This document shows positions 1 to 7,238 of a DNA stretch of 14,136 bases, piece after piece. The notes beneath the pieces are model-generated. The model did no database searches and had not been told where the DNA came from. It was given only the letters and a program-made list of their open reading frames with translations. The position numbers and the translations under genes are program-made. The stretch's first letter is position 1; each line of letters starts with the position of its first letter. Source of the DNA: Bacteroidales bacterium (lineage in GTDB: Bacteria; Bacteroidota; Bacteroidia; Bacteroidales; B39-G9); the NCBI GenBank assembly GCA_023145555.1, contig JAGLDO010000046.1:1-14136 (forward strand), written 5' to 3'.

Positions 1-292
1 TTGTTTCAATTTTTTCATCAGTTGAATAATAATTAAAACTTTTTTGATTAACAATTAAATGACATCTGTTAAGGTCAATAAATATAGATTTTTCCGTTTT
101 ATTAAAAACAGTAAAATACATACGTCCTGCTTCTGCCCAAAAGTTATAGCTGACTTTTAAATTATCATTTTCAAAAATATAGCTATTCTCACTCTCTGCA
201 ACATCATTCGAACTTGTTTCAATAACTTGATAAACATTTTTTGTACACGAACTTAAAAGTACTATTAGTATAATGTATATTATTTTTTTCAT
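1..292 (-). CDS. Lipoprotein of unknown function, N-terminal part (cut by window edge)
   Basis: Reading the minus strand from the ATG at 292-290 gives an open frame of 97 codons with no stop before the window edge, so the C-terminus is missing. The protein starts MKK, followed by a hydrophobic stretch (residues 4-13) and the lipobox L-S-S-C with Cys16, which is a clear signal peptidase II signal. The mature part reads as short beta-strand-like segments rich in aromatics (around YNFWAEAGRMYFTVFN, residues about 51-66), then FIDLNRCHLIVN. I recall similar small lipoproteins of unknown function in Bacteroidales but cannot name a family. It is divergent from glyA. The lipoprotein call is firm. 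Function is unknown, and the mature protein is probably attached to the inner or outer membrane facing the periplasm. Confidence 0.8.
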   Translation of the reverse strand, partial: MKKIIYIILIVLLSSCTKNVYQVIETSSNDVAESENSYIFENDNLKVSYNFWAEAGRMYFTVFNKTEKSIFIDLNRCHLIVNQKSFNYYSTDEKIET

Positions 293-331
293 ACTTAATT
301 TATTAAAAATTAATAATAAAGATGTTTAAAA

Positions 332-339
332 CAAAAGTA
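332..339 (-). promoter_or_regulatory. Candidate -7 box for the lipoprotein gene
   Basis: On the minus strand this reads TACTTTTG, an exact match to the Bacteroidota -7 consensus TAnnTTTG. It sits about 40 bp upstream of the lipoprotein ATG. No well-spaced -33 TTTG element was found, and such matches are common by chance in AT-rich DNA. Confidence 0.3.
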
Positions 340-418
340 CATAAAATTACTAAACATTTTTAATTTTCAAAATTTTTTTTTCTCTTTTCAAATATTTTAC
401 AAACAAAAAAAATATTTG

Positions 419-452
419 AATAATCTTTTTAATCATACTTAAAAAGATTATT
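419..452. repeat. Perfect inverted repeat upstream of glyA
   Basis: The core arms TAATCTTTTTAA (421-432) and TTAAAAAGATTA (439-450) are perfect reverse complements around a 6-base spacer, TCATAC. Two further A-T pairs (419-420 with 451-452) extend each arm to 14 bp. Each arm has only one G-C pair, so an RNA hairpin would be weak. A two-fold protein-binding site is as plausible as a terminator, and neither divergent gene needs a terminator here. The right arm overlaps the candidate glyA -7 box. Confidence 0.7.
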
Positions 453-456
453 TTTG
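449..456 (+). promoter_or_regulatory. Candidate -7 box for glyA
   Basis: TATTTTTG matches the Bacteroidota -7 consensus TAnnTTTG exactly and lies 63 bp upstream of the glyA start. The nearest TTTG upstream (415-418) is about 30 bp away, which is too far for a normal -33 element, so the call rests on the -7 box alone. The box overlaps the right arm of the inverted repeat. Confidence 0.35.
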
Positions 457-519
457 AAAATATTTCATTTTAATTAATTTACAATCTAATTATTTAGATA
501 TCAAACAAATAAAAATAAT

Positions 520-1800
520 ATGAAAAAAGATAACGCAGTTTTTGATATTATCAAAAAAGAACAAAAACGCCAATTAAACGGTATCGAACTTATTGCTTCA
601 GAAAATTTTGTAAGTCAACAAGTTTTAGATGCAATGGGCTCATGCATGACAAATAAATATGCAGAAGGCTATCCCGGACACAGATACTATGGGGGATGTC
701 AATTTGTTGATGAAACAGAGCAATTAGCAATTGACCGCCTTAAAGAATTATATAATGCTGAGTATGCAAATGTACAACCTCATTCAGGAGCACAAGCAAA
801 CATGGCTGTTTTTATGACTGTTTTAAAACCCGGCGATACATTTATGGGTCTTGATTTATCTCATGGTGGACATTTATCACACGGATCTCCTGTTAATGCA
901 TCAGGAATATTATATAATCCGGTAGCTTACGGCGTTAGAGAGGAAACCGGTCGTGTTGATTATGACATGATGGAAAAAATTGCTTTAGAAAATAAACCTA
1001 AAATGATTGTTGGTGGTGCTTCAGCATATTCTCGTGAATGGGATTATAAACGTATGCGCGAAATTGCGGATAAAGTTGGGGCTTTATTAATGATTGATAT
1101 GGCACATCCTGCCGGTCTAATTGCTGCTAACTTATTGAATAACCCTTTAGATTATGCTCATATTGTTACTTCAACAACACACAAAACACTAAGAGGTCCT
1201 CGTGGCGGTATTATTTTAATGGGTAAAGATTTTGAAAACCCTTGGGGTAAAGCTACGAAAAAAGGTAAAATAAGAACTATGTCTTCTCTCCTAAATTCTG
1301 CTGTATTCCCAGGAGTACAAGGTGGACCTTTAGAACATGTTATTGCTTCTAAAGCTGTTGCTTTTGGTGAAGCATTATCACCTGAATTTACTGAATATCA
1401 AACTCAGGTTAAAAAAAATGCTGCTGTTATGGCTCAAGCATTCATCGATAAAGGTTACAAAGTTATTTCCGGCGGTACAGATAATCATTCAATGTTAATT
1501 GATTTACGTACTAAAGTGCCCGAAATTACAGGTAAAGTTGTTGAAAACACTCTTGTTCAGGCAGATATTACTGTTAATAAAAATATGGTTCCTTTTGATA
1601 GCCGTTCTCCTTTCCAAACTTCAGGTTTGCGTGTTGGAACACCGGCTATTACTACAAGAGGTTTAAAAGAAAATCATATGGGAACAATTGTTGAATTAAT
1701 TGACGATGTTATCACTAATATTGAAGATGAAAAAATGATTAATTCTGTTAGAGAAAAAGTTAATTATTTGATGAAAGATTTCCCAATCTTTGCATATTAG
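520..1800 (+). CDS. glyA: Serine hydroxymethyltransferase
   Basis: This is a cytoplasmic PLP enzyme that interconverts serine and glycine while charging tetrahydrofolate with a one-carbon unit, feeding purine, thymidylate and methionine synthesis. The 426-residue length is normal for the family. Visible signatures are [10 protein letters not shown] near the N-terminus, NKYAEGYPG(H)RYYGG, the QPHSGAQAN segment, DMAHPAG in the cofactor-binding core, and [14 protein letters not shown], in which Lys222 is the expected PLP Schiff-base lysine. Later GGTDNHSML and [15 protein letters not shown] are also typical. The ATG at 520 gives the standard N-terminus. The leader before it is A-rich with no Shine-Dalgarno site, as is common in Bacteroidota. 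The gene stands alone, divergent from the lipoprotein gene and closed by its own terminator. Nothing in it looks damaged. Confidence 0.98.
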   Translation: MKKDNAVFDIIKKEQKRQLNGIELIASENFVSQQVLDAMGSCMTNKYAEGYPGHRYYGGCQFVDETEQLAIDRLKELYNAEYANVQPHSGAQANMAVFMTVLKPGDTFMGLDLSHGGHLSHGSPVNASGILYNPVAYGVREETGRVDYDMMEKIALENKPKMIVGGASAYSREWDYKRMREIADKVGALLMIDMAHPAGLIAANLLNNPLDYAHIVTSTTHKTLRGPRGGIILMGKDFENPWGKATKKGKIRTMSSLLNSAVFPGVQGGPLEHVIASKAVAFGEALSPEFTEYQTQVKKNAAVMAQAFIDKGYKVISGGTDNHSMLIDLRTKVPEITGKVVENTLVQADITVNKNMVPFDSRSPFQTSGLRVGTPAITTRGLKENHMGTIVELIDDVITNIEDEKMINSVREKVNYLMKDFPIFAY

Positions 1801-1824
1801 TTTAACTATTTATTAATAAATACC

Positions 1825-1865
1825 GAAGGTGTAAAAAACATATTTTTTTACACCTTCTTTTTTTT
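1825..1865 (+). terminator. Rho-independent terminator after glyA
   Basis: A perfect 14-bp stem, GAAGGTGTAAAAAA (1825-1838) with TTTTTTACACCTTC (1844-1857), encloses a 5-base loop. It is followed by eight T residues (1858-1865). It lies 24 bp after the glyA stop and separates glyA from the next gene. Confidence 0.92.
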
Positions 1866-1908
1866 CTATCTTTAAGCTCAATATTTTTTCATCAAAAATT
1901 ATAACTGT

Positions 1909-2490
1909 ATGGATATTTTATATTTTGCTGTAGTAACTATCTGGTTTTTTTCTGAAATTGCTCTTGTTATTTTTAAGCGTTCGAAAAAAACAGATAATAG
2001 TAAACTAGACAAATCATCATTAAAATATTTATGGGTAGTAATAATGATTTCAATTTCTTTGGGTATTTATATTGGAATACTTGGTTTACAAGGAGTTTGC
2101 AACGTTGGATTTATTAAATCATATGGATATATTATATATTATTCCGGTTTATCTTCAATTATTATTGGAGTATTTATAAGATGGAAAGCTATTTACACAT
2201 TGAAAAAATTTTTCACTGTTAATGTAACAGTTGAAAAAAATCAAAAAATAATTCAAAAAGGATTATATAAATACCTTCGTCATCCCTCATACACAGGAAC
2301 TTTAATGTCTTTTCTCGGTTTAGGATTAAGTTTTTCAAATTGGCTATCTACAATTATTATATTTATTCCTATATTTTTCGTTTTCGCTTACAGAATAAAA
2401 ATTGAAGAAAAAGCATTAATAAACAATTTTGGTGATGAATATATAAACTATTCAAAATCAACAAAACGATTAATACCTTTTATTTACTAA
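1909..2490 (+). CDS. Isoprenylcysteine carboxyl methyltransferase-like membrane protein
   Basis: This is a 193-residue integral membrane protein with hydrophobic segments at about 3-20, 40-62, 72-91 and 128-160. The C-terminal half carries the ICMT/PEMT-like methyltransferase pattern: RW (91-92), FFTVNV (101-106), GLYKYLRHPSYTG (118-130) with its RHPxY core, and EEKAL (166-170) leading into FGDEYINYSKSTKRLIP. In this superfamily these residues bind S-adenosylmethionine within the membrane. Bacterial members methylate varied substrates, most of them unknown, and prenylated proteins are not expected here, so the substrate cannot be assigned. The ATG at 1909 lacks a Shine-Dalgarno site. The downstream transporter gene starts 2 bp after the stop, so the two are probably co-transcribed. 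Family confidence is high and function is open. Confidence 0.88.
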   Translation: MDILYFAVVTIWFFSEIALVIFKRSKKTDNSKLDKSSLKYLWVVIMISISLGIYIGILGLQGVCNVGFIKSYGYIIYYSGLSSIIIGVFIRWKAIYTLKKFFTVNVTVEKNQKIIQKGLYKYLRHPSYTGTLMSFLGLGLSFSNWLSTIIIFIPIFFVFAYRIKIEEKALINNFGDEYINYSKSTKRLIPFIY

Positions 2491-2492
2491 TT

Positions 2493-3260
2493 ATGGAATG
2501 GTACATAATAATAGGAATAATTGCAGTTGGCTTTTTAGCCGGATTTATTAATACTTTAGCCGGCGGAGGTTCTTTTATTTCGTTATCTTTTTTAATTTTT
2601 ATTGGTTTGCCTGCCAATGTTGCCAACGGGACAAACCGAATTGCCTTATTTTTTCAGAACATTGTTGCAACACGTTCGTTTAAACGACAAAAAGCTTTAA
2701 ATTTAAAACAGGGCTTATGGTTTTCTATTCCAATTATTATTGGGTCAATTGTTGGTGCTCAATTTGCAGTAACAATTGACGAAAGCATTTTACAAAAAAT
2801 AATTGGAGCATTACTCATAGTTATGTTCTTTTTAATTTTATATAAGCCTGATAAATGGGTAAAAGGACAAGCAGGTTTAGTTCAGGCAAAACCCGGTTTA
2901 ATTCAAATAATTATATCATTTTTTATTGGCATTTACGGTGGTTTTATTCAGGCTGGTGTTGGTTTCTTTTTGTTAGCAGGATTAGTGCTTGGCGCAGGAT
3001 TTGATTTAGTAAAAGCTAATGCTTTAAAAGTTTTCATTATATTACTATATACGCCTTTTGCTATTAGCATATTTATTCTTAATGGTCAAATAAACTATAA
3101 AATAGGCTTAATCTTAGCATTGGGAAATATGGGCGGTGCTGTTGTGGCTTCACGATTTGCAACAGAAAAAGGTGCAAAATTTGTTAGATATATTGTGCTA
3201 GTTGTTTTATTTCTTGCCTCAATTAAATTATTAGGACTTTTTGAATTAATTACTAATTAG
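2493..3260 (+). CDS. TSUP-family (TauE/SafE-type) membrane transporter
   Basis: This is a 255-residue, highly hydrophobic protein with about eight membrane segments. Two homologous halves show the family pattern: GFLAGFINTLAGGGSFISL (residues about 13-31) followed by GLPANVANGTNRIAL in the first half, and GGFIQAGVGFFLLAGLVLG followed by KANALKVFIILLYTP in the second. TSUP proteins are predicted inner-membrane carriers, with members tied to export or uptake of sulfite, sulfoacetate, taurine-derived or other organosulfur anions. Nothing nearby identifies the substrate, as no sulfur-metabolism gene is present. The start at 2493 lies 2 bp after the methyltransferase-like gene, which suggests translational coupling. 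The gene ends at a heptamer-repeat tract and converges on the tonB operon. Confidence 0.93.
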   Translation: MEWYIIIGIIAVGFLAGFINTLAGGGSFISLSFLIFIGLPANVANGTNRIALFFQNIVATRSFKRQKALNLKQGLWFSIPIIIGSIVGAQFAVTIDESILQKIIGALLIVMFFLILYKPDKWVKGQAGLVQAKPGLIQIIISFFIGIYGGFIQAGVGFFLLAGLVLGAGFDLVKANALKVFIILLYTPFAISIFILNGQINYKIGLILALGNMGGAVVASRFATEKGAKFVRYIVLVVLFLASIKLLGLFELITN

Positions 3261-3316
3261 GAATTAAGAATTAAGAATTATTAAGAATCAATAATTAATA
3301 ATCAACAATCAACAAG
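3261..3316. repeat. Tandem 7-bp repeat tract between convergent genes
   Basis: Directly after the transporter stop the sequence has a period of 7. GAATTAA (3261-3267), GAATTAA (3268-3274) and GAATTAT (3275-3281) are followed by TAAGAAT, CAATAAT, TAATAAT, CAACAAT and CAACAAG (3282-3316). GAATTAA and TAAGAAT are rotations of the same unit. It lies between two converging genes and has no convincing terminator hairpin. A related tract occurs at 10322-10356. Confidence 0.85.
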
Positions 3317-3320
3317 TTCT

Positions 3321-4202
3321 TTACTGCAAAATAAAATGATAAGTAATTGTTCCTTTTTGATAAGCAGGGGCATTGTGTTTTACATCAAATTTGGCTTTTA
3401 AAGCCGCTTTTTGTGCAGCATTTAATAATGTAGCATCAAGAATTGTTGATCCTTTTATTCCGGGATTGGCTTTTACCACTTTCCCATTTTGGTCAACAGT
3501 AACTTCAACAACAACAATACCCGATAATTGAAGATTATATTCAGGTTTTGGTAAAAAATGAGGGTTGCGACCTTTTAAACTAAATGAAACACCTTTGTTC
3601 CCCAAGCCATTACCTTCTCCGTGATTCTTTGAATCAACAGATCCGTTTTTACTTCCCTGATTTCCTTTTCCGGAGGTAACGCCTTCTCCCTGACTTGAAT
3701 TTGCATTATCATTCTTTCCTGTAGAGAAAGCATTTTTAATTCTATTATTAATAAGCTTTTGTTTTTCTTCTTGCTCCTTTTTCTTTCTCAACGCCTCTTG
3801 TTCGCGACTTTGCTCTTCTTTAAGTCTTTGTCTTTCTAATTCTTTTTCTTTTATTTTTTTTTGTTTTTCGGCTTCTTTTTTTTTCTTTTCAATAGCTGCA
3901 GCCTCTTCAAAATCCTGATTTAAAACATCCTCTCCTTTTTCATCAGGTTCTTCTATTGTTTGAGGCTCTGTTTCTTTAGGTATTATTTCTTCTGCTTTAA
4001 CTTCTTGCGTTTCTTCAATACTTTTTTGAGGTTCGATTAATCCTGCACCATTATCATCTGTACCAAAATTAATTAAAATTCCCTCCTCTTTCGGTAAAGG
4101 CAATTCTGTATAAAATCCAAAAGATATAAGTATAACAACAACAATAGTGAAAAAAACTATTGTTCCAAAAATACCATATCTATGTTTCTGAATATAACCC
4201 AT
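3321..4202 (-). CDS. tonB: TonB/TolA-like energy transducer
   Basis: This protein couples the ExbB-ExbD inner-membrane motor to outer-membrane or envelope partners. The order is a short cytoplasmic N-terminus, one membrane anchor (about 9-31), an acidic segment (60-98), a long Lys/Glu/Gln-rich helix (about 99-152), a Gly/Ser/Asn-rich linker (about 160-207), and a C-terminal domain (210-293). The C-terminal domain has the TonB_C pattern GIVVVEVTVDQNGKV, a later AAQKAALKAKF helix and the closing TITYHFIL strand. The linker is charged and helical rather than the Pro-Lys type of classical TonB, which recalls TolA. The ATG follows the exbD stop with no gap (TAA then ATG), so translation is probably coupled. 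It is the last gene of the operon. I favour the TonB name on the C-terminal domain. Confidence 0.88.
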   Translation of the reverse strand: MGYIQKHRYGIFGTIVFFTIVVVILISFGFYTELPLPKEEGILINFGTDDNGAGLIEPQKSIEETQEVKAEEIIPKETEPQTIEEPDEKGEDVLNQDFEEAAAIEKKKKEAEKQKKIKEKELERQRLKEEQSREQEALRKKKEQEEKQKLINNRIKNAFSTGKNDNANSSQGEGVTSGKGNQGSKNGSVDSKNHGEGNGLGNKGVSFSLKGRNPHFLPKPEYNLQLSGIVVVEVTVDQNGKVVKANPGIKGSTILDATLLNAAQKAALKAKFDVKHNAPAYQKGTITYHFILQ

Positions 4203-4598
4203 TTATTTCTTATGACTTGTTGCAAGAATTAATTTATACTTATTGTTTTTAGCAATATTCATGACTTCAACAACCTTCTCAATTGGAACTGATTGTTCTG
4301 CATGCAAAGAAATATAAATGTTTGTATCGTTTTGTAATCTTCTTTGTAATTCTGCCTCAAGATTTACAATATCAATCTTCTCATTTTCAACATAATATTG
4401 AAAATCTTTTGTTATAGAAACTGTTGTTAATGGTTTAGCAGATGTTTGATTATTGCTTCTTGGTAACAATAACTTTAATGCATTAGGTGATATTAATGTT
4501 GATGTAATCATAAAAAATATGAGAAGCAAAAACACTATATCTGTCATTGACGACATATTAAAACTAGCACTAACCTTATTTCGTCTATGTAAAGCCAT
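4203..4598 (-). CDS. exbD: ExbD/TolR-family motor subunit
   Basis: This is a 131-residue protein with a basic N-terminus (MALHRRNKV), one membrane helix and a periplasmic domain. The helix begins SSMTDIVFLLLIFFMITST. Asp20 in it is the conserved proton-carrying aspartate of the ExbD/TolR family, equivalent to E. coli ExbD Asp25. The periplasmic part ends with the usual SVPIEKVVEVMNIAKNNKY helix-strand segment, here somewhat short. ExbD works inside an ExbB pentamer to turn the ion gradient into motion of the TonB-like partner. It lies between exbB (70-bp gap) and the tonB-like gene (no gap). No Shine-Dalgarno site precedes the start. Confidence 0.95.
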   Translation of the reverse strand: MALHRRNKVSASFNMSSMTDIVFLLLIFFMITSTLISPNALKLLLPRSNNQTSAKPLTTVSITKDFQYYVENEKIDIVNLEAELQRRLQNDTNIYISLHAEQSVPIEKVVEVMNIAKNNKYKLILATSHKK

Positions 4599-4668
4599 CT
4601 TTTATTTTTTTAATATCTAATAAATACTTATTGGTATACCTTCAACTTTATGAACTTTCAACTCTAAA

Positions 4669-5370
4669 CTAACTAACCGGTTCATTCAATAAATCCATAA
4701 ACTCAGTAGTACGAGCTTCTAAAAGAGAAACAACTTTATCAACTTTAGCAACTAAAATATTATAGGCGAAATAAGCAATAATACCTACCATTAGACCTGC
4801 AACAGTAGTTACCATAGCCTGATATATACCACCTGAAAGTTGAGAAACATCAATATTATTACCGGCGTTTGCCATTCGATAAAAGGCCTGAATCATTCCC
4901 ATAACAGTACCAAGGAAACCAATCATAGGAGCACCACCGGAAACAGTAGCCATAGTAGGCAATCCTCTTTCTAATTTTGAAATTTCTATGTTACCAACAT
5001 TTTCAATTGCTGTATTTATATCATTAAGTGGACGACCAATACGACGTATACCTTTCTCTATCATTCTGGAAAGAGGAGTATTTGTTGCCTGACATAAAGA
5101 AATTGCTGCATCTGTTTTGCCATCATGAATATAATCTTTAATTTGATTCATGAAATTTCTTTCTTCTTTAGCTGATTTTTTTATGGCATAATAACGCTCA
5201 AAAAAAATGTAAACAGCAATAACTGCTAAAACAGCAATAGGAACCATAACCCAACCACCTTTAACAGCTAAATCTAAAAACGAAAGTGTAATTTGATCAG
5301 ATTGTTCTGTTGCTTCTGCAACATTTTCAACCACATTAATTTGTAAAAGACTAAATAATAAACTATTCAT
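4669..5370 (-). CDS. exbB: MotA/TolQ/ExbB proton-channel protein
   Basis: This 233-residue protein forms the stator channel of the ExbB-ExbD motor in the inner membrane. It has a short polar N-terminal extension (to about 35), TM1 at about 40-57 (VMVPIAVLAVIAVYIFFERYY), a cytoplasmic helical region (60-135) including SLCQATNTPLSRMIEKG, TM2 at about 137-162 containing GGAPMIGFLGTVMGMI, and TM3 at about 184-208. The LGTVxGMI motif and the QAMVTTVAGLMVGIIAYFAYN segment are diagnostic of the family. It is the first gene of the minus-strand operon exbB-exbD-tonB and faces the V-type ATPase operon across a 372-bp divergent spacer. No clear promoter match or Shine-Dalgarno site was seen on its side. 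Confidence 0.95.
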   Translation of the reverse strand: MNSLLFSLLQINVVENVAEATEQSDQITLSFLDLAVKGGWVMVPIAVLAVIAVYIFFERYYAIKKSAKEERNFMNQIKDYIHDGKTDAAISLCQATNTPLSRMIEKGIRRIGRPLNDINTAIENVGNIEISKLERGLPTMATVSGGAPMIGFLGTVMGMIQAFYRMANAGNNIDVSQLSGGIYQAMVTTVAGLMVGIIAYFAYNILVAKVDKVVSLLEARTTEFMDLLNEPVS

Positions 5371-5742
5371 AATTTTATTTTTGGAAGTATATTAATAACG
5401 AAGCAATATACTAAAATATTTTATTTTGCATTAAATAAAATATTTATTTTCTAAGTAATTACTAACTATATAATATAAACAAATAAAATTCGTTATAAAA
5501 CACATTTATATCTTTATATAAATATGTAAATTCTTAAATACAACTAATTAATAATAAAGATAATAGCAAGATTTTCACTCTGTTAAACAACTACATTATT
5601 GATTAGAATAAAATAAAATAAAAAAGATTAAAAAAAAGATATTAAAATATAAAAAATATATATTTTTGTCAGATTATATATTTAGTAATGCAAATAATTT
5701 ATAACAATATTATTTTATTGTTAATATTTAAATCTTGATGAT
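5371..5742. other. 372-bp AT-rich divergent spacer between exbB and the ATPase operon
   Basis: I see no protein or RNA gene here. The spacer should hold the promoters of both operons. Toward the ATPase side it has A-tracts at about 5620-5625, 5630-5637, 5644-5647 and 5651-5656, with centres roughly 8-12 bp apart, just before a -7-like box. This could bend DNA or act as an upstream promoter element. No inverted repeat as long as that upstream of glyA was noticed. Confidence 0.6.
5661..5668 (+). promoter_or_regulatory. Candidate -7 box for the V-type ATPase operon
   Basis: TATTTTTG matches TAnnTTTG exactly and is the same octamer as the glyA candidate. It lies 74 bp upstream of the subunit E start and directly after the A-tract series. 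No -33 TTTG is found at normal spacing, so the match could be chance. Confidence 0.35.
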
Positions 5743-6354
5743 ATGCAAAACAAACTTGATGAATTAACAAAAAAAATTTATTCAGAGGGAGTTTCAAAAG
5801 CTAATGATGATGCAAAAGAAATAATAAGCAAAGCAACAAAAGAAGCTGAAGAAATTATTAATAATTCAAAAAAAGAAGCTGCCAAAATAATTGAAAATGC
5901 GAATAAGAACTCTGATGAAATAAAACTGAATATTGAATCAGAAATGAAATTATCTGTTAATCAAACGATAAGTTCAATTAAGCAACAAATTACAAATCTA
6001 ATAACTTTAAAAGCAGTTAAAGAAACATTAGATAAGGATTTAGAAGACAAGGACTTTATTAAAAAAATTATTATAAAAATTGTTGAAAATTGGAATCCTG
6101 CAGGCTCTGAAAGACTTGACCTAAATTTGTTACTCCCTGAAAAAGACAAAGATAATTTAGGAAAATATTTCCAATCAAAAGAAACTGAAATCCTTAATGA
6201 AAATATTAATGTTACTTTTGATGATAATATTGAGAGTGGCTTTAAAATTGGACCAAAAGATAATAGTTTTGTATTAAGTTTTACCGATGAAGATTTTGAA
6301 AATTTCTTTAAAGGTTATTTAAGACCAAGAACGACTAAATTACTTTTTAAATAA
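5743..6354 (+). CDS. atpE: V-type ATP synthase subunit E (peripheral stalk)
   Basis: At 203 residues this is normal for the family. The N-terminal half (about 1-95) is a continuous charged helix with small residues spaced for coiled coil (SKANDDAKEIISKATKEAEE and onward). The rest is a small globular domain ending NFFKGYLRPRTTKLLF. In V/A-type enzymes subunit E forms the peripheral stalk that holds the A3B3 head against rotation, normally paired with a G/H subunit, which is not encoded in this window. It is the first gene of the operon. The ATG at 5743 has no Shine-Dalgarno site. The next gene begins 14 bp after the stop. Identification rests on helix pattern plus position, and the operon order makes it quite secure. 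Confidence 0.9.
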   Translation: MQNKLDELTKKIYSEGVSKANDDAKEIISKATKEAEEIINNSKKEAAKIIENANKNSDEIKLNIESEMKLSVNQTISSIKQQITNLITLKAVKETLDKDLEDKDFIKKIIIKIVENWNPAGSERLDLNLLLPEKDKDNLGKYFQSKETEILNENINVTFDDNIESGFKIGPKDNSFVLSFTDEDFENFFKGYLRPRTTKLLFK

Positions 6355-6360
6355 AGGGGA
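6354..6360 (+). promoter_or_regulatory. Shine-Dalgarno site of the DUF2764 gene
   Basis: AAGGGGA ends 8 bp before the ATG at 6369 and overlaps the last base of the subunit E stop codon, so translation of the two may be linked. Confidence 0.6.
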
Positions 6361-6368
6361 ATAAAATT

Positions 6369-7238
6369 ATGGAAAACAATTATTACTGCTTAATAGCCGG
6401 CTTGCCTGAAATTATTATTGAGCAAAATAAATTGTCTTTTTCTCTATCTGATTTTAAATTAGAATTAAAAAAGATTCTACATAATAAAGATTTTAAACTT
6501 ATTGAGTTTCTTTTTTTAATTTATGATAATAATAATGTTCTGAACTTATTATTAAAAAATGATAAGCCCTTTGAACAATTAGGTAATTTTTCAAAAAAAG
6601 ATATTGAAGCTGCAATTGAAAATCCTGAGAAAAACCCGTTGGCTGTTTCTTATTTTAATACTTTTATAACTAATTATAAAAACGAAACACAATTAAACGC
6701 AAACCTTTCTTGGGAAAACCAAATAACAGAATTATACTATAATCATCTTCTAAAAACCAAAAACTCATTTTTAAAAGATTGGTATAAATTTGAGCTTAAC
6801 ACAACTAACATTACCACAGCCTTTAACTGTAAAAAATTTGGTTTGCCACTTGAAAATGAACTGATTGGTGATAATAAAATTACAGAACATATTAAACAAA
6901 GCAAATCAAAAACAAAAGATTTTGGTTTTGACGATACTTTTGATGACATATCATACATACAGGAAACACTAAGAATATTAGATAGCAACAATCAAAATCT
7001 ATTTGACAGAAAAAAAAATATTGACCTTCTTAAATGGAAATATTTAGACGAAAAAACAACATTTAAATATTTTTCTATGGAAGTAATTATTAGTTATGTC
7101 ATTAAATTAAGAATAACTGAGAAATGGATTACTCTGGATAAGAAATCCGGAGAAGAGATGTTTAATAAATTAATAAACGATTTGGAAACTAGTTTTGAGT
7201 TTCCGGAGGAATTTAGTTTGAACTATGGCAAAAAATAA
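6369..7238 (+). CDS. DUF2764 protein, putative subunit C equivalent of the V-type ATPase
   Basis: This 289-residue soluble protein begins NNYYCLIAGLPEI, the YYxLIAGLP opening I associate with DUF2764. That family occupies this slot in the ATPase operons of Bacteroidota, Chlamydia and Borrelia. Its biochemical role is unproven as far as I know. Two segments recall subunit C, the funnel that joins rotor ring to shaft. FELNTTNITTAFNCKKFGLP (141-160) resembles the subunit C pattern of an acidic/aliphatic stretch, then NIxT, then a basic residue and G. The FSMEVIISYVIKLRITEKWI stretch (235-254) resembles the C-terminal 'PxxAYxxxKxxEIxxxR' helix. This is motif reading, not an alignment. The gene has its own Shine-Dalgarno site and its last 14 bases overlap the subunit A start. 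Confidence 0.85.
   Translation: MENNYYCLIAGLPEIIIEQNKLSFSLSDFKLELKKILHNKDFKLIEFLFLIYDNNNVLNLLLKNDKPFEQLGNFSKKDIEAAIENPEKNPLAVSYFNTFITNYKNETQLNANLSWENQITELYYNHLLKTKNSFLKDWYKFELNTTNITTAFNCKKFGLPLENELIGDNKITEHIKQSKSKTKDFGFDDTFDDISYIQETLRILDSNNQNLFDRKKNIDLLKWKYLDEKTTFKYFSMEVIISYVIKLRITEKWITLDKKSGEEMFNKLINDLETSFEFPEEFSLNYGKK
7205..7210 (+). promoter_or_regulatory. Shine-Dalgarno-like site before subunit A
   Basis: GGAGGA lies within the end of the DUF2764 gene, 14 bp before the ATG at 7225. The spacing is longer than ideal, but the core is full strength. Confidence 0.5.

Noticed and set aside
3261..3316. Heptamer tract as a CRISPR array or terminator
   Set aside because: Units are only 7 bp with no spacers, and no stable G-C hairpin with a T-run is present.
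5961..6149. Minus-strand open frame (62 codons) inside the subunit E gene
   Set aside because: It is antisense to a confident coding region, and its Ser/Ile-rich product looks like the reverse reading of AT-rich codons.
6743..6991. Minus-strand open frame (82 codons) inside the DUF2764 gene
   Set aside because: Antisense shadow with no start signal or recognisable domain.
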